From assembly GCA_012728565.1 (NCBI GenBank), contig JAAYEV010000097.1, positions 1 to 32,741 of the forward strand: a stretch of 32,741 nt of DNA, given 5' to 3'. Made by a program: the position numbers and the translations under genes. Below, in pieces: positions 18,710 through 25,629 of this stretch. Below the pieces are notes generated by a model, which was not told the DNA's origin, made no database searches, and worked only from the letters and a program-made list of their open reading frames with translations. The stretch's first letter is position 1, and the number at the start of each line of letters is the position of its first letter. The stretch comes from Clostridiales bacterium. GTDB lineage: Bacteria; Bacillota; Clostridia; Ch29.

Positions 18710-19599
18710 TGTTTACCTCCCCCCACCGCCTGCTTTTTCCCGTAGGCGAATCGGGAGAAAAGCTTTTTAAAGATTTTACCAACGGGAATTTCATAGCCTC
18801 CCATAAGACCCTGGGGCCTGGATATCATTATGAACACCACCGCGGCCCCGTACACCACCAGCCTCCATATCGCAAAGGTCCTAAGAAGTTCCGGTAGAGA
18901 GGTAAGCACCAGGGCACCTATAACGCTGCCGGATATACTGCCAAGTCCCCCGAATATCACCGTTATGGTAAGCTCGGTGGACTTTATGAACTGGAACATC
19001 TTGGGCTGCAAAAAGCCAAGATAATGGCCCAAAAGCCCGCCGGCCACCCCGGCATAGGCAGCACTTATCATGAGGGCGGTCATTTTGTACCGGAACACGT
19101 TTATGCCTATGGTCTGGGAAGCCAGTTCCTCCTCCCGTATGGCCTTGAAGTTCCTGCCGTGCCTTGAATTTATCAGGTTGGCCAGAATTATTATTCCAAT
19201 GATGTTCAGAATAACCACTATGGTAAAGTTGGTACTCCTCGGAAGGTTCGGCCAGCCCCTGGCACCGCCGAAGTACTGCACGTTGTCAAGTATTAGCCTT
19301 ATGGCCTCGCCAAAGCCCAACGTGGCGATGCAAAAATAGTCCCCTTTAAGGTTTAGCGTAATCCTTCCTATGAAAAAGCTTGCCAGGGCAGCGCCCGCCG
19401 CGCCCAAAAGAAGGGCGGCAGCAAAGGGAAGGCCAAGCTTTACTGTGCCCATGGCGGTCACATAGGCTCCTATGGCCATGAATCCCGCATGGCCGAAAGA
19501 GAAAAGCCCGGTAAAACCGGTAAGAAGCGACAGGCCCAACACCGCCATCAGGTTGATACCGGAAAGTATTAAAATTCCTTTAATATAAAACCAGTCCAC
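18706..19599 (-). CDS. livM: branched-chain-type amino acid ABC transporter permease LivM
   Basis: LivM (297 residues) is one of two membrane subunits. It has about eight hydrophobic segments, and the family blocks LLTGFTGLFSFGHAGFMAIGAY near the N terminus and TVIFGGLGSISGSVIGA near residue 230, the EAA-like loop that meets LivG/LivF. The protein begins with GTG at 19599 after AAAGGGGGG. It stands 14 bases after livH. The C terminus carries a basic tail (FAYGKKQAVGGGKQ). Confidence 0.95.
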   Translation of the reverse strand: MDWFYIKGILILSGINLMAVLGLSLLTGFTGLFSFGHAGFMAIGAYVTAMGTVKLGLPFAAALLLGAAGAALASFFIGRITLNLKGDYFCIATLGFGEAIRLILDNVQYFGGARGWPNLPRSTNFTIVVILNIIGIIILANLINSRHGRNFKAIREEELASQTIGINVFRYKMTALMISAAYAGVAGGLLGHYLGFLQPKMFQFIKSTELTITVIFGGLGSISGSVIGALVLTSLPELLRTFAIWRLVVYGAAVVFIMISRPQGLMGGYEIPVGKIFKKLFSRFAYGKKQAVGGGKQ

Positions 19600-19613
19600 T
19601 GCCTGTCCCCCCT

Positions 19614-20495
19614 TTAAGCCTTTTCCTCTGTAATTTTGCCCATAAGGCCCCTAGGACGCACCACAAGGATGAATATCAAAAGCACAAAGGCAATTAAATC
19701 CCTAAACTGCGATGACAGGTACCCTGAAGTAAAGGTCTCTATTATACCAAGAAGGATGGAGCCAATAACCGCGCCGGGAAGGCTCCCCAGTCCTCCGAAA
19801 ACCGCCGCGATGAAGGACTTAAGCGTAATGTTACCAATCTGGGGATAAACGGTGTATTTCATGCCGAACAGCACGCCGGCAATACCGGCCAAAAGTCCCC
19901 CCAGCCCGAATACTATTAGTATTATCCGGTCGGTATTAACGCCCATAAGGGCACTGGCCCTTAGGTTATAGGCGCTGGCCCTTATGCCCATACCCGTCCT
20001 TGTTTTTTCTATTATAAAAACGAGAATGATAAGGCTAAGGGTGGATATAACAAACATCATCACGTCCAGCCGCCCTATGTTCACTCCTGCTACCACGAAA
20101 GGCTCCGCCCCGAATACTCTCGGGTAAGTCCTGAAGGTGGGGCCTATCGGCGAGGCTATTATTATGTTTTCCAGGAATATCGAAACGCCCATGGCTGATA
20201 TTATGAAATAGAGAAAAGGGGCATTCCTTTTGCGTAATGGGCTGTAGGCAATCCTTTCTATTAAGACCGCCAAAAGTCCCGTACCCAGTGCCGCAGTGCA
20301 AAATGCGGTGGCAAAGGGCATCTTGAAGGCTGTCATCGCAAAAAAACCTATGTAGGAGCCGATCATTATGACGCCCCCATGGGCGAAATTGCTGAAGTTC
20401 ATTATACTGTATACAAGGGAGTACCCGACCGCCATAAGGGCATAAACACTTCCTATAGACAGGCCGTTTATTAGCTGCTGAAGAAATCCGGACAT
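19614..20495 (-). CDS. livH: branched-chain-type amino acid ABC transporter permease LivH
   Basis: LivH (293 residues) is the other membrane subunit. Its family blocks are LINGLSIGSVYALMAVGYSL at the N terminus, MNFSNFAHGGVIMIGSY, and AAVFGGLGSLPGAVIGSILLG near residue 235. About eight membrane segments are seen. The ATG at 20495 has AAGGAGGT five bases before it. A 72-base gap with a hairpin separates it from livJ. Confidence 0.95.
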   Translation of the reverse strand: MSGFLQQLINGLSIGSVYALMAVGYSLVYSIMNFSNFAHGGVIMIGSYIGFFAMTAFKMPFATAFCTAALGTGLLAVLIERIAYSPLRKRNAPFLYFIISAMGVSIFLENIIIASPIGPTFRTYPRVFGAEPFVVAGVNIGRLDVMMFVISTLSLIILVFIIEKTRTGMGIRASAYNLRASALMGVNTDRIILIVFGLGGLLAGIAGVLFGMKYTVYPQIGNITLKSFIAAVFGGLGSLPGAVIGSILLGIIETFTSGYLSSQFRDLIAFVLLIFILVVRPRGLMGKITEEKA

Positions 20496-20542
20496 GTTCT
20501 ACCTCCTTAGTGGGACCCGGCTTGGACGCCGTATTATGAAGA

Positions 20543-20562
20543 GAGAGGGTTGCCCCCCTCTC
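20543..20562 (-). terminator. intercistronic hairpin between livJ and livH
   Basis: GAGAGGG (20543-20549) and CCCTCTC (20556-20562) form a 7-bp stem with a six-base loop just after the livJ stop codon. On the minus strand it is followed by TCTTCATAA, a weak U tract. It probably terminates part of the transcription or protects livJ mRNA, giving more binding protein than membrane subunits. That arrangement is usual for these operons. Confidence 0.5.
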
Positions 20563-20567
20563 CGCTT

Positions 20568-21749
20568 CTATTTAGCAGAATATTTCTGCTGGAATACATA
20601 AGCGCCGTTCTCTATCTTGATGATAGCGGCATCCTTACCCTCCGGGTTATGGGTGTCCTTGCTGATGTTGATCTGGCCGGTGATTCCTTTAACCGAGGCG
20701 GTTTCAAGGGCGTCCCTTATCGCCACCGGGTCAAAGCTGTTTGCCTTTTCGACGGCGTGTACCAAGAGCTGTACCGCATCGTAAGCCAGGTACCCGTTAA
20801 GCTCTACCGGGAGGTTGTATTTTGCGGTGTAAGCGGCTTTGAAGTCCTGAACGTCCGGGTCGTCGAAGTCCAGGTGGTTGACAAAGTAGCATCCTTCCAC
20901 GGCGTCCTTGGCCATCTCAAGCAGTACCTCCGAGGGCCACCCGTCCCCGCCCATGAGCACCGCGTCTATGCCAAGCTCCCTGGCCTGGTTGGCGCTTAGG
21001 GCAACCTCCTTGTAATAATAGGGCATGAATATTATCTCGGGCCCCGCTTCTTTTATTTTGCTAAGCTGCGGCCTGAAGTCTACGTCCCCGTACTTGAAGG
21101 CTTCCTTTGCTACGATTTCGCCGCCTTTTTCAACAAAGTGCTTCTCAAAGAACTCGGTAAGCCCCTGGGAGTAGTCATCCGCCACGTCATACAAAAGGGC
21201 TGCCTTCCTGAAACCGAGTATATCGTAGGCGTACCCGGCAGCCACCGCACCCTGGTAGGGGTCAATGAAGCATACCCTGAAGTTGAAGGGTTTTACGCTG
21301 CCGTCATCGTTCACCGTTACCTTCGGGTTTGTAGCAACGGTCGCTATATCCGGTACCTGCATCTCTTCCAGCACCGACGAGATTGATAAAGCCTGACCGC
21401 TGGCATTGGGACCCAAAACCGCAATAACCTTATCCTGGGCCGTGAGCCTTCTTACCGCGTTAACGGCCTCGGTTGCGTCGCCGCGGGTGTCGTACCCTAT
21501 AACCTCGACCTGTTTGCCCAAAAGGCCTCCCTTTTCATTTATGTCTTCAAACAGCATCTTCACAGTATTGAGTTCACAGGTGCCCCACACTGCTTGGTCT
21601 CCGGTAAGTGAACCTATCCACCCGACCTTGACCACTTCCGGCTCTTCTTCGGCCGGAGTCTCGGTGGGCGCTGCAGGAGTACATCCGGTCAAGACCAGGC
21701 TTAGAGTTATCATCGCACAGCCTATTAACAGTGCAACTCTTTTTTTCAC
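20568..21749 (-). CDS. livJ: branched-chain-type amino acid binding lipoprotein
   Basis: This 393-residue periplasmic-binding-type protein captures the substrate for LivHMGF. The signal peptide starts VKKRVALLIG and ends at a lipobox VLTGC with Cys23. A short Pro/Glu linker and a type I binding fold follow (KVGWIGSLTGDQAVWGTCELN, GPNASGQALSISSVLEE, YDVADDYSQGLTEFFE). The GTG at 21749 is preceded by AAAAAGGAGGG at the right distance. A longer reading to an ATG at 21785 adds 12 residues ahead of the signal peptide and includes the ribosome site, so it is rejected. The ligand cannot be assigned from sequence. An inverted repeat GGTAAAA-N9-TTTTACC at 21855-21877 lies in the upstream gap and may be an operator. 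Confidence 0.93.
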   Translation of the reverse strand: MKKRVALLIGCAMITLSLVLTGCTPAAPTETPAEEEPEVVKVGWIGSLTGDQAVWGTCELNTVKMLFEDINEKGGLLGKQVEVIGYDTRGDATEAVNAVRRLTAQDKVIAVLGPNASGQALSISSVLEEMQVPDIATVATNPKVTVNDDGSVKPFNFRVCFIDPYQGAVAAGYAYDILGFRKAALLYDVADDYSQGLTEFFEKHFVEKGGEIVAKEAFKYGDVDFRPQLSKIKEAGPEIIFMPYYYKEVALSANQARELGIDAVLMGGDGWPSEVLLEMAKDAVEGCYFVNHLDFDDPDVQDFKAAYTAKYNLPVELNGYLAYDAVQLLVHAVEKANSFDPVAIRDALETASVKGITGQINISKDTHNPEGKDAAIIKIENGAYVFQQKYSAK

Positions 21750-21964
21750 TTTAAGACCCTCCTTTTTAATCTTCTTCGAACTCATTTATGCCGTTTTCCC
21801 CCATATCACCCCCATTTTATGGTTGTACTACCCTATATATTAATATTTTTCCAAGGTAAAATAAAGAACTTTTTACCGGTTTATTGATGTCATGCTTTAT
21901 TTTTCCAGCCTAAAACCCAACATCATTTTTTTGATATACTTAAATCCTTGCATGGGGCTTTTTG

Positions 21965-23395
21965 TTACAGGTCGTAGTACAGCTGGTATTCCAGGGGATG
22001 CGGGGTTATGCCCACCCTTAACGCGTCCTCCCTTATACCCTTTAGCTGGTCCCTTATTATGCCCTCGGTGAAAACTCCGCCCTCCAGCAGGAAGCCGTGG
22101 TCTTTCTGCAGGCAGTCGGCGGCCTCCTCCAGTGACTTCGGAAGGCTTTTAATCTTGGACCGTTCTTCTTCGCTTAAAGCGTACACGTTAATATCATAGG
22201 GACCGAAACCTTCGGCGATGGGGTCTATTTTGTTCTTGATACCGTCAATTGCCGCCATCAGCAGTGCCGCGTAAGCGGTGTAGGGGTTGGAAGTCGCGTC
22301 CAGCGGCCGGAACTCAAACCTTTTTTCGTCCGGTTCGGTGGCATATCCCGGTATCCTTATTACGGAACTCCTGTTTGCGGTGCCAAAGCACAGGCTGACC
22401 GGCGCTTCGTACCCGGGCACCAGGCGCTTGTACGAGTTGGTGCTGGGATTGGTAAAGGCCATTATGGCCGGGGAATGTTTCAGGATACCCCCTATGGCGT
22501 ATAGAGCGGTGTCGCTCAGGGCCGAATACCCGTCGGGGTCGTAAAATACGGGCTTTCCTTCCTTGAAAAGTTGAATATGTACGTGCATGCCGCTTCCCGC
22601 TTCGCCGAAAAAGGGCTTGGGCATGAAGGTTACCGTCTTGTTGTTGGCTATGGCAGTGTTTTTCACCACGTACTTTAAAAGCATGGTCCAGTCGGCGCTT
22701 GTCCTGACGGGGCCAAAGCCCAGTTCTATTTCAACCTGCCCCGGGCCGCCGTTTTCGCTGTGGTGGTATTTTACCGGTACGCCCAGTTTTTCCATATTTG
22801 CCACCATTTCATTCCTCAGGTCGAAAGTTATGTCCATGGGCAGGTCTACATGGTAACCGCCATGGGCCGGAACCTTGTACCCTAGGTTTTTGGCCTCCCT
22901 GTCGGCGGAGTTCCATTCCGCCTGGACCGAATCCAGGAACACTTCCATGTGGTTCGGGGAATTCCTGTAGGAAACGTGGTCCAGGATATAAAATTCAAGC
23001 TCCGGGCCCAGAAGGCAGGTATCGGCTATGCCGCTTTTTTGTAAATACTCTTCCGCCTTTTCCGCTACGTACCGCGGGTCCCCCTCGTACCTTTCCCGTC
23101 CGCCGTCGAGGGTGTGGATATCCCCGATCATGGTAAGGATAGACTCCCGGGAAAAGGGGTCCACAAAGGCGCTCTTGATATCGGGTATGAATACCATATC
23201 CGACTTTTCCACCGTCAGGAACCCGTAACTTGACCCGTCAAAACCAACCCCGTCGGTTAATACCTCCTCGGTAAAGCTTCGTATTGGCATTGTAAGATGA
23301 TGCCATCTTCCCTTAAGGTCAATCACCTTAAAGTCCGCAAACTTGATGCCCCGCTCGTCGCAGAAGTCTTTTAGCTCGCTGAAGCTGTTAAACAT
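21965..23395 (-). CDS. glnA: glutamine synthetase type I
   Basis: This 476-residue enzyme makes glutamine from glutamate and ammonia as a dodecamer. Blocks in order are VGFDGSSYGFL, LGPELEFYILD, YHHSENGGPGQVEIELGFG, MPKPFFGEAGSGMHVHI, NSYKRLVPGYEAPVSLCFGTANRS, and RFEFRPLDATSNPYTAYAALL. The region matching the adenylylation loop of enteric GS reads YDINVYALSEEER, so it has a tyrosine, but adenylylation is not shown. The sequence differs from the B. subtilis GSI-alpha type (about 444 residues). It lies between a D-2-hydroxyacid dehydrogenase and the liv operon, with its own promoter. It is the second glutamine synthetase of the window, and the first, GlnN, is of a different family. Confidence 0.95.
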   Translation of the reverse strand: MFNSFSELKDFCDERGIKFADFKVIDLKGRWHHLTMPIRSFTEEVLTDGVGFDGSSYGFLTVEKSDMVFIPDIKSAFVDPFSRESILTMIGDIHTLDGGRERYEGDPRYVAEKAEEYLQKSGIADTCLLGPELEFYILDHVSYRNSPNHMEVFLDSVQAEWNSADREAKNLGYKVPAHGGYHVDLPMDITFDLRNEMVANMEKLGVPVKYHHSENGGPGQVEIELGFGPVRTSADWTMLLKYVVKNTAIANNKTVTFMPKPFFGEAGSGMHVHIQLFKEGKPVFYDPDGYSALSDTALYAIGGILKHSPAIMAFTNPSTNSYKRLVPGYEAPVSLCFGTANRSSVIRIPGYATEPDEKRFEFRPLDATSNPYTAYAALLMAAIDGIKNKIDPIAEGFGPYDINVYALSEEERSKIKSLPKSLEEAADCLQKDHGFLLEGGVFTEGIIRDQLKGIREDALRVGITPHPLEYQLYYDL

Positions 23396-23489
23396 GAACC
23401 ATACCCCCTGTTCAACCTAATACTCTATCCATGTGGTTTGTTTAAGGTCCATCCAATATATTCCCACGTCACCACATATTAGTAAGTAT

Positions 23490-23518
23490 ATATTATAAGA
23501 AACAAGCAGTGTTTTCAA
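23490..23518 (-). promoter_or_regulatory. probable promoter of glnA
   Basis: On the minus strand TTGAAA (23518-23513) is followed after 17 bases by TAATAT (23495-23490), overlapping a better TATAAT (23497-23492) at 15 bases. The leader to the ATG at 23395 is about 90 bases. No AAAGGC hairpin or terminator is seen in it, so this GS gene is controlled differently from glnN. Confidence 0.55.
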
Positions 23519-23520
23519 CA

Positions 23521-23566
23521 AAAGAAAAAGAAGCAGGGGAACGGTTTTCTTGCTTCCCCTGCTTCT
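23521..23566 (-). terminator. terminator of the dehydrogenase gene, built from REP-like copy B
   Basis: A perfect 13-bp inverted repeat (23529-23541 with 23554-23566, arm AGAAGCAGGGGAA) has a 12-base loop. On the minus strand it is followed by TTTTTCTTT. It ends the dehydrogenase transcript 40 bases after its stop codon. Read on the plus strand, 23530-23556 carries the same GAAGCAGGGGaACGGTTtTCTTGC-like pattern as repeat copy A, so a repeat unit appears to serve as the terminator. Confidence 0.8.
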
Positions 23567-23605
23567 TATACCGTTTATCGCAGTCTATCACACTTGCCAT
23601 TTCTT

Positions 23606-24562
23606 CTAATACTGTTTATCATAATCGATTACATTTACCATTTTGTCGGTGCGGCCCTCAACAAAGGCCTCCAGGTTGTCTATGAACAAATCCATCAGCC
23701 GGTCCATGTAGTGCGGCGTCGGCCCGGCTATATGCGGGGTGATTATCACGTTGTCCAAGTCCCACAGCGGGCTTTCCTCCGGCAGCGGTTCCTTCTCGAA
23801 CACGTCCAGTCCCGCCCCCGCTATCCAGCCTTCCTTGAGGGCCTTTACCAGCGCTCCCTCGTCCACTATGGGACCCCGGGCCACGTTAATAAACCAGGCG
23901 GTTTTTTTCATCCTTCTGAACTGGTCTTCGCCAATCATTCCCTTGGTTTCATCGGTAAGCGGCACAAGGGTGATCACGAAATCGCTCTCTTCCAGCAATT
24001 TGTCCAGTCCATCGCCGCTGTATATTTCGTCAAAGTATTCAACCGGCTCCACATTATTTTTAACACCCAGTATCCGCACGTCAAAGGGCCGCAGCTTCCT
24101 TGCGGTCTCCCGGGCTACCGCGCCCACGCCGATAAACCCGATGGTTTTACCGTACAGCTCATCAATCTTAATCGGGTCCCATTTCCTGTTAAGATGGGCC
24201 TTCGTATAGTGATAGGACCTTCTTACTATGGAGAGCAAAAGGCTGACTATAAACTCCGACATCTGTATCCTGTGCACTCCCCTTGCGTTGGTAAGTATGA
24301 CCCCTTTGTCCTTTAGATAGCCGAGGGGAAAATGATTTATCCCTGAAAAAACACACTGTATCCATTCCAGGTTATTCATTTTTTCCAGGTCCTTTTGGTC
24401 GATGGTAAGCTGGTTTGTAAGAAGTACCCGGGCCTCCGACAGCACGTCACCGGCTTCATCAAAGTCCTTCACCTTCACCAGCTCTGCCCTGTCGCCAAGC
24501 TGGCTTTTAATTCTGCCCAACTGTTCCTCCGTCAGCGTATAAGTACATACAACCTTTACCAT
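23606..24562 (-). CDS. D-2-hydroxyacid dehydrogenase
   Basis: The 318-residue protein belongs to the D-isomer-specific 2-hydroxyacid dehydrogenases (glyoxylate/hydroxypyruvate reductase, PGDH, D-LDH). The Rossmann motif is GFIGVGAVARETARKL (142-157), where the third glycine of GxGxxG is alanine (GVGAVA). Catalytic residues are Arg229 (NVARGPIVDEGAL), a Glu in DVFEKEP (256 or 258) and His277 (ITPHIAG). The segment after the second strand (LGVKNN) is basic rather than acidic, which leans towards NADP(H). The substrate is unknown. The ATG at 24562 follows GGAGGT. It has its own terminator at 23521, so it is probably separate from glnA and may share a transcript with yerC. Confidence 0.9.
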   Translation of the reverse strand: MVKVVCTYTLTEEQLGRIKSQLGDRAELVKVKDFDEAGDVLSEARVLLTNQLTIDQKDLEKMNNLEWIQCVFSGINHFPLGYLKDKGVILTNARGVHRIQMSEFIVSLLLSIVRRSYHYTKAHLNRKWDPIKIDELYGKTIGFIGVGAVARETARKLRPFDVRILGVKNNVEPVEYFDEIYSGDGLDKLLEESDFVITLVPLTDETKGMIGEDQFRRMKKTAWFINVARGPIVDEGALVKALKEGWIAGAGLDVFEKEPLPEESPLWDLDNVIITPHIAGPTPHYMDRLMDLFIDNLEAFVEGRTDKMVNVIDYDKQY

Positions 24563-24638
24563 ATCTCTACCTCCAATGTTTTTTCTATTTTATAGTTACA
24601 CCTTTACATCGCTCGGTAAACGGCGGCCGCCGATTTTT

Positions 24639-24965
24639 TCATTCAGGCTTGTACTCCCTCTCATTCCCGGGCGTCTGCGCCAGCCGCTCCAGCACTAAAT
24701 TATACCCGTCCGCCCCGTACTTTATGAACCGGTTTACCCTGCTTATGGTGGCCGAACTGGCACCGGTGGCCTCCACTATTTCGTTATAGGTCTTGCCGTT
24801 CTTTAGCATATACGCCACGGTAAACCTCTGGGCCAGGGCCTTCAGCTCGGTGATGGTGCAGATATCCTCGAAGAACATGTAGCACTCGTCTATGTTCCTA
24901 AGCTGCAGTATGGCTCTGAAAAGGTGGTCGGTCTCTTCATCCTTAAGTTTCGGGTTAACGGCCAT
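24639..24965 (-). CDS. yerC: YerC/TrpR-related DNA-binding protein
   Basis: The 108-residue protein belongs to the YerC/YecD family, related to the Trp repressor. An N-terminal helical region (DHLFRAILQLRNIDECYMFFEDI) is followed by CTITELKALAQRFTVAYML. A helix-turn-helix (TYNEIVEATGASSATISRVNRFIKYG, about residues 59-84) has the family's S-S-A-T-I-S-R-V core. Its ligand and target are unknown. In B. subtilis yerC also lies between the pur operon and pcrA. The ATG is preceded by GGGGGAG. An 8-base sequence is repeated three times across its promoter. A 12-base palindrome, CGGCGGCCGCCG, lies at 24621-24632 just after it, with no U tract on the minus strand. Confidence 0.9.
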   Translation of the reverse strand: MAVNPKLKDEETDHLFRAILQLRNIDECYMFFEDICTITELKALAQRFTVAYMLKNGKTYNEIVEATGASSATISRVNRFIKYGADGYNLVLERLAQTPGNEREYKPE

Positions 24966-24997
24966 TCTCCATCTCCCCCTTATTCTTTTATACAGTA

Positions 24998-25026
24998 ATT
25001 ATAACCTAAAAACTTTAATACTTTAA
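24998..25026 (-). promoter_or_regulatory. probable promoter of yerC
   Basis: On the minus strand TTAAAG (25026-25021) and TATAAT (25003-24998) are 17 bases apart. The -10 box is perfect and the -35 box is weak. The -35 box falls within three tandem copies of an 8-base repeat. Confidence 0.6.
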
Positions 25027-25035
25027 TACTTTTAT
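25012..25035. repeat. three tandem ACTTTAAT repeats at the yerC promoter
   Basis: ACTTTAAT at 25012-25019, ACTTTAAT at 25020-25027 and ACTTTTAT at 25028-25035 lie head to tail with no gaps. They cover the -35 box of the yerC promoter and stop 10 bases before the -35 box of the opposite promoter. They may be a regulator's binding array, for example for YerC itself. They may also be simple AT-rich sequence. Confidence 0.5.
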
Positions 25036-25045
25036 CAGTAAAATT

Positions 25046-25073
25046 TTGAAATCTCCATAATTTCCCGCATAAT
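25046..25073 (+). promoter_or_regulatory. probable promoter of the two-gene small unit
   Basis: TTGAAA (25046-25051) and CATAAT (25068-25073) are separated by 16 bases, giving a start near 25080. It faces away from yerC and drives the two small genes at 25136 and 25416. Confidence 0.6.
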
Positions 25074-25102
25074 CACTGGAATAGGATTGTCCGGGCTGCA
25101 AA

Positions 25103-25117
25103 AAATAATGATTATTA
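25103..25117 (+). promoter_or_regulatory. Fur/PerR-like 7-1-7 inverted repeat
   Basis: AAATAAT-G-ATTATTA matches the Fur-family box TGATAAT-N-ATTATCA at 11 of 14 arm positions, and the PerR box TTATAAT-N-ATTATAA at 11 of 14. It lies between the predicted start (about 25080) and the ribosome site at 25121, where a bound repressor would block transcription. AT-rich sequence can match by chance. Confidence 0.35.
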
Positions 25118-25135
25118 CATGAAAGGATGAGCAAA

Positions 25136-25333
25136 ATGACCGTTGACGAAAAAGGCGGGCATAAAGACTACGGCGATTACGGCCGTTTGCCGGACAATGT
25201 ATTTGAAGGCTACAATCCCGAAAAACACCCCACAATCTATAGGACCACAAATGCACTGGTTTTTCCGCTAAAGCTTATCGACGACGAAGAAGTGCTGAGG
25301 GGAGACGATTTGTCCGGTGAAATTCAAGACTGA
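25136..25333 (+). CDS. small soluble protein of unknown function
   Basis: I do not recognise this 65-residue protein. It is hydrophilic and acidic, and it starts MTVDEKGGHKDYGDYGRLPD. NPEKHPTIYRTTNALVFPL lies in the middle, and it ends DDEEVLRGDDLSGEIQD. The central part looks like a single strand-helix element and there is no signal peptide. An ATG at 25127 is in frame, but GAAAGGA at 25121-25127 overlaps it and sits eight bases before the ATG at 25136, which is therefore preferred. It is the first gene of a two-gene unit with its own promoter, a Fur/PerR-like box and a terminator, lying opposite to yerC and purD. Confidence 0.6.
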   Translation: MTVDEKGGHKDYGDYGRLPDNVFEGYNPEKHPTIYRTTNALVFPLKLIDDEEVLRGDDLSGEIQD

Positions 25334-25415
25334 TAACATACACGGGGAATAATTCCCATGAGAATACGACATCCTATTACCGGATGAGAATACTGCCACA
25401 ACGGGAGGTGAAATT

Positions 25416-25607
25416 TTGACCACTTTTCATCTGATACACGTAGTTGTTGGTGCTGTACTTGCGGCCGTAAACTTCTGGGGCCTTATGGATGAGACTAGCA
25501 GGGCATTTTTTAATTCTATAGTCGGCCTGGTGGTACTGGCCTATAACGCCTATTACCTGTTTGTCAGGCAAAACGTCGATGAATCGGACAGGGAATCGGG
25601 TTCGTGA
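25416..25607 (+). CDS. small two-span membrane protein of unknown function
   Basis: This 63-residue protein has two predicted membrane helices, residues 5-24 (HLIHVVVGAVLAAVNFWGLM) and 32-51 (FFNSIVGLVVLAYNAYYLFV). A short acidic loop (DETSRA) joins them, and a charged tail ends DESDRESGS. It starts with TTG at 25416 with GGGAGGTG five bases upstream, a strong ribosome site that supports translation. The last codons and the stop lie inside the terminator stem. It is the second gene of the unit, 82 bases after the first. I cannot name the family. Confidence 0.65.
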   Translation: MTTFHLIHVVVGAVLAAVNFWGLMDETSRAFFNSIVGLVVLAYNAYYLFVRQNVDESDRESGS

Positions 25608-25621
25608 CCCGATTCCCTTTT
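25591..25621 (+). terminator. terminator of the two-gene unit, overlapping the stop codon
   Basis: GGGAATCGGGT (25591-25601) and ACCCGATTCCC (25607-25617) form a perfect 11-bp stem with a five-base loop, followed by TTTTCTTT. The stop codon of the membrane protein (25605-25607) lies in the loop and 3' arm, so the C-terminal residues are encoded by the terminator. Transcription from the small unit ends just before the opposing purD stop. Confidence 0.88.
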
Positions 25622-25629
25622 CTTTGCCG

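Noticed and set aside
24621-24632. CGGCGGCCGCCG palindrome after yerC
   Set aside because: A T run follows it only on the plus strand, where no gene ends. As a yerC terminator it lacks a U tract.
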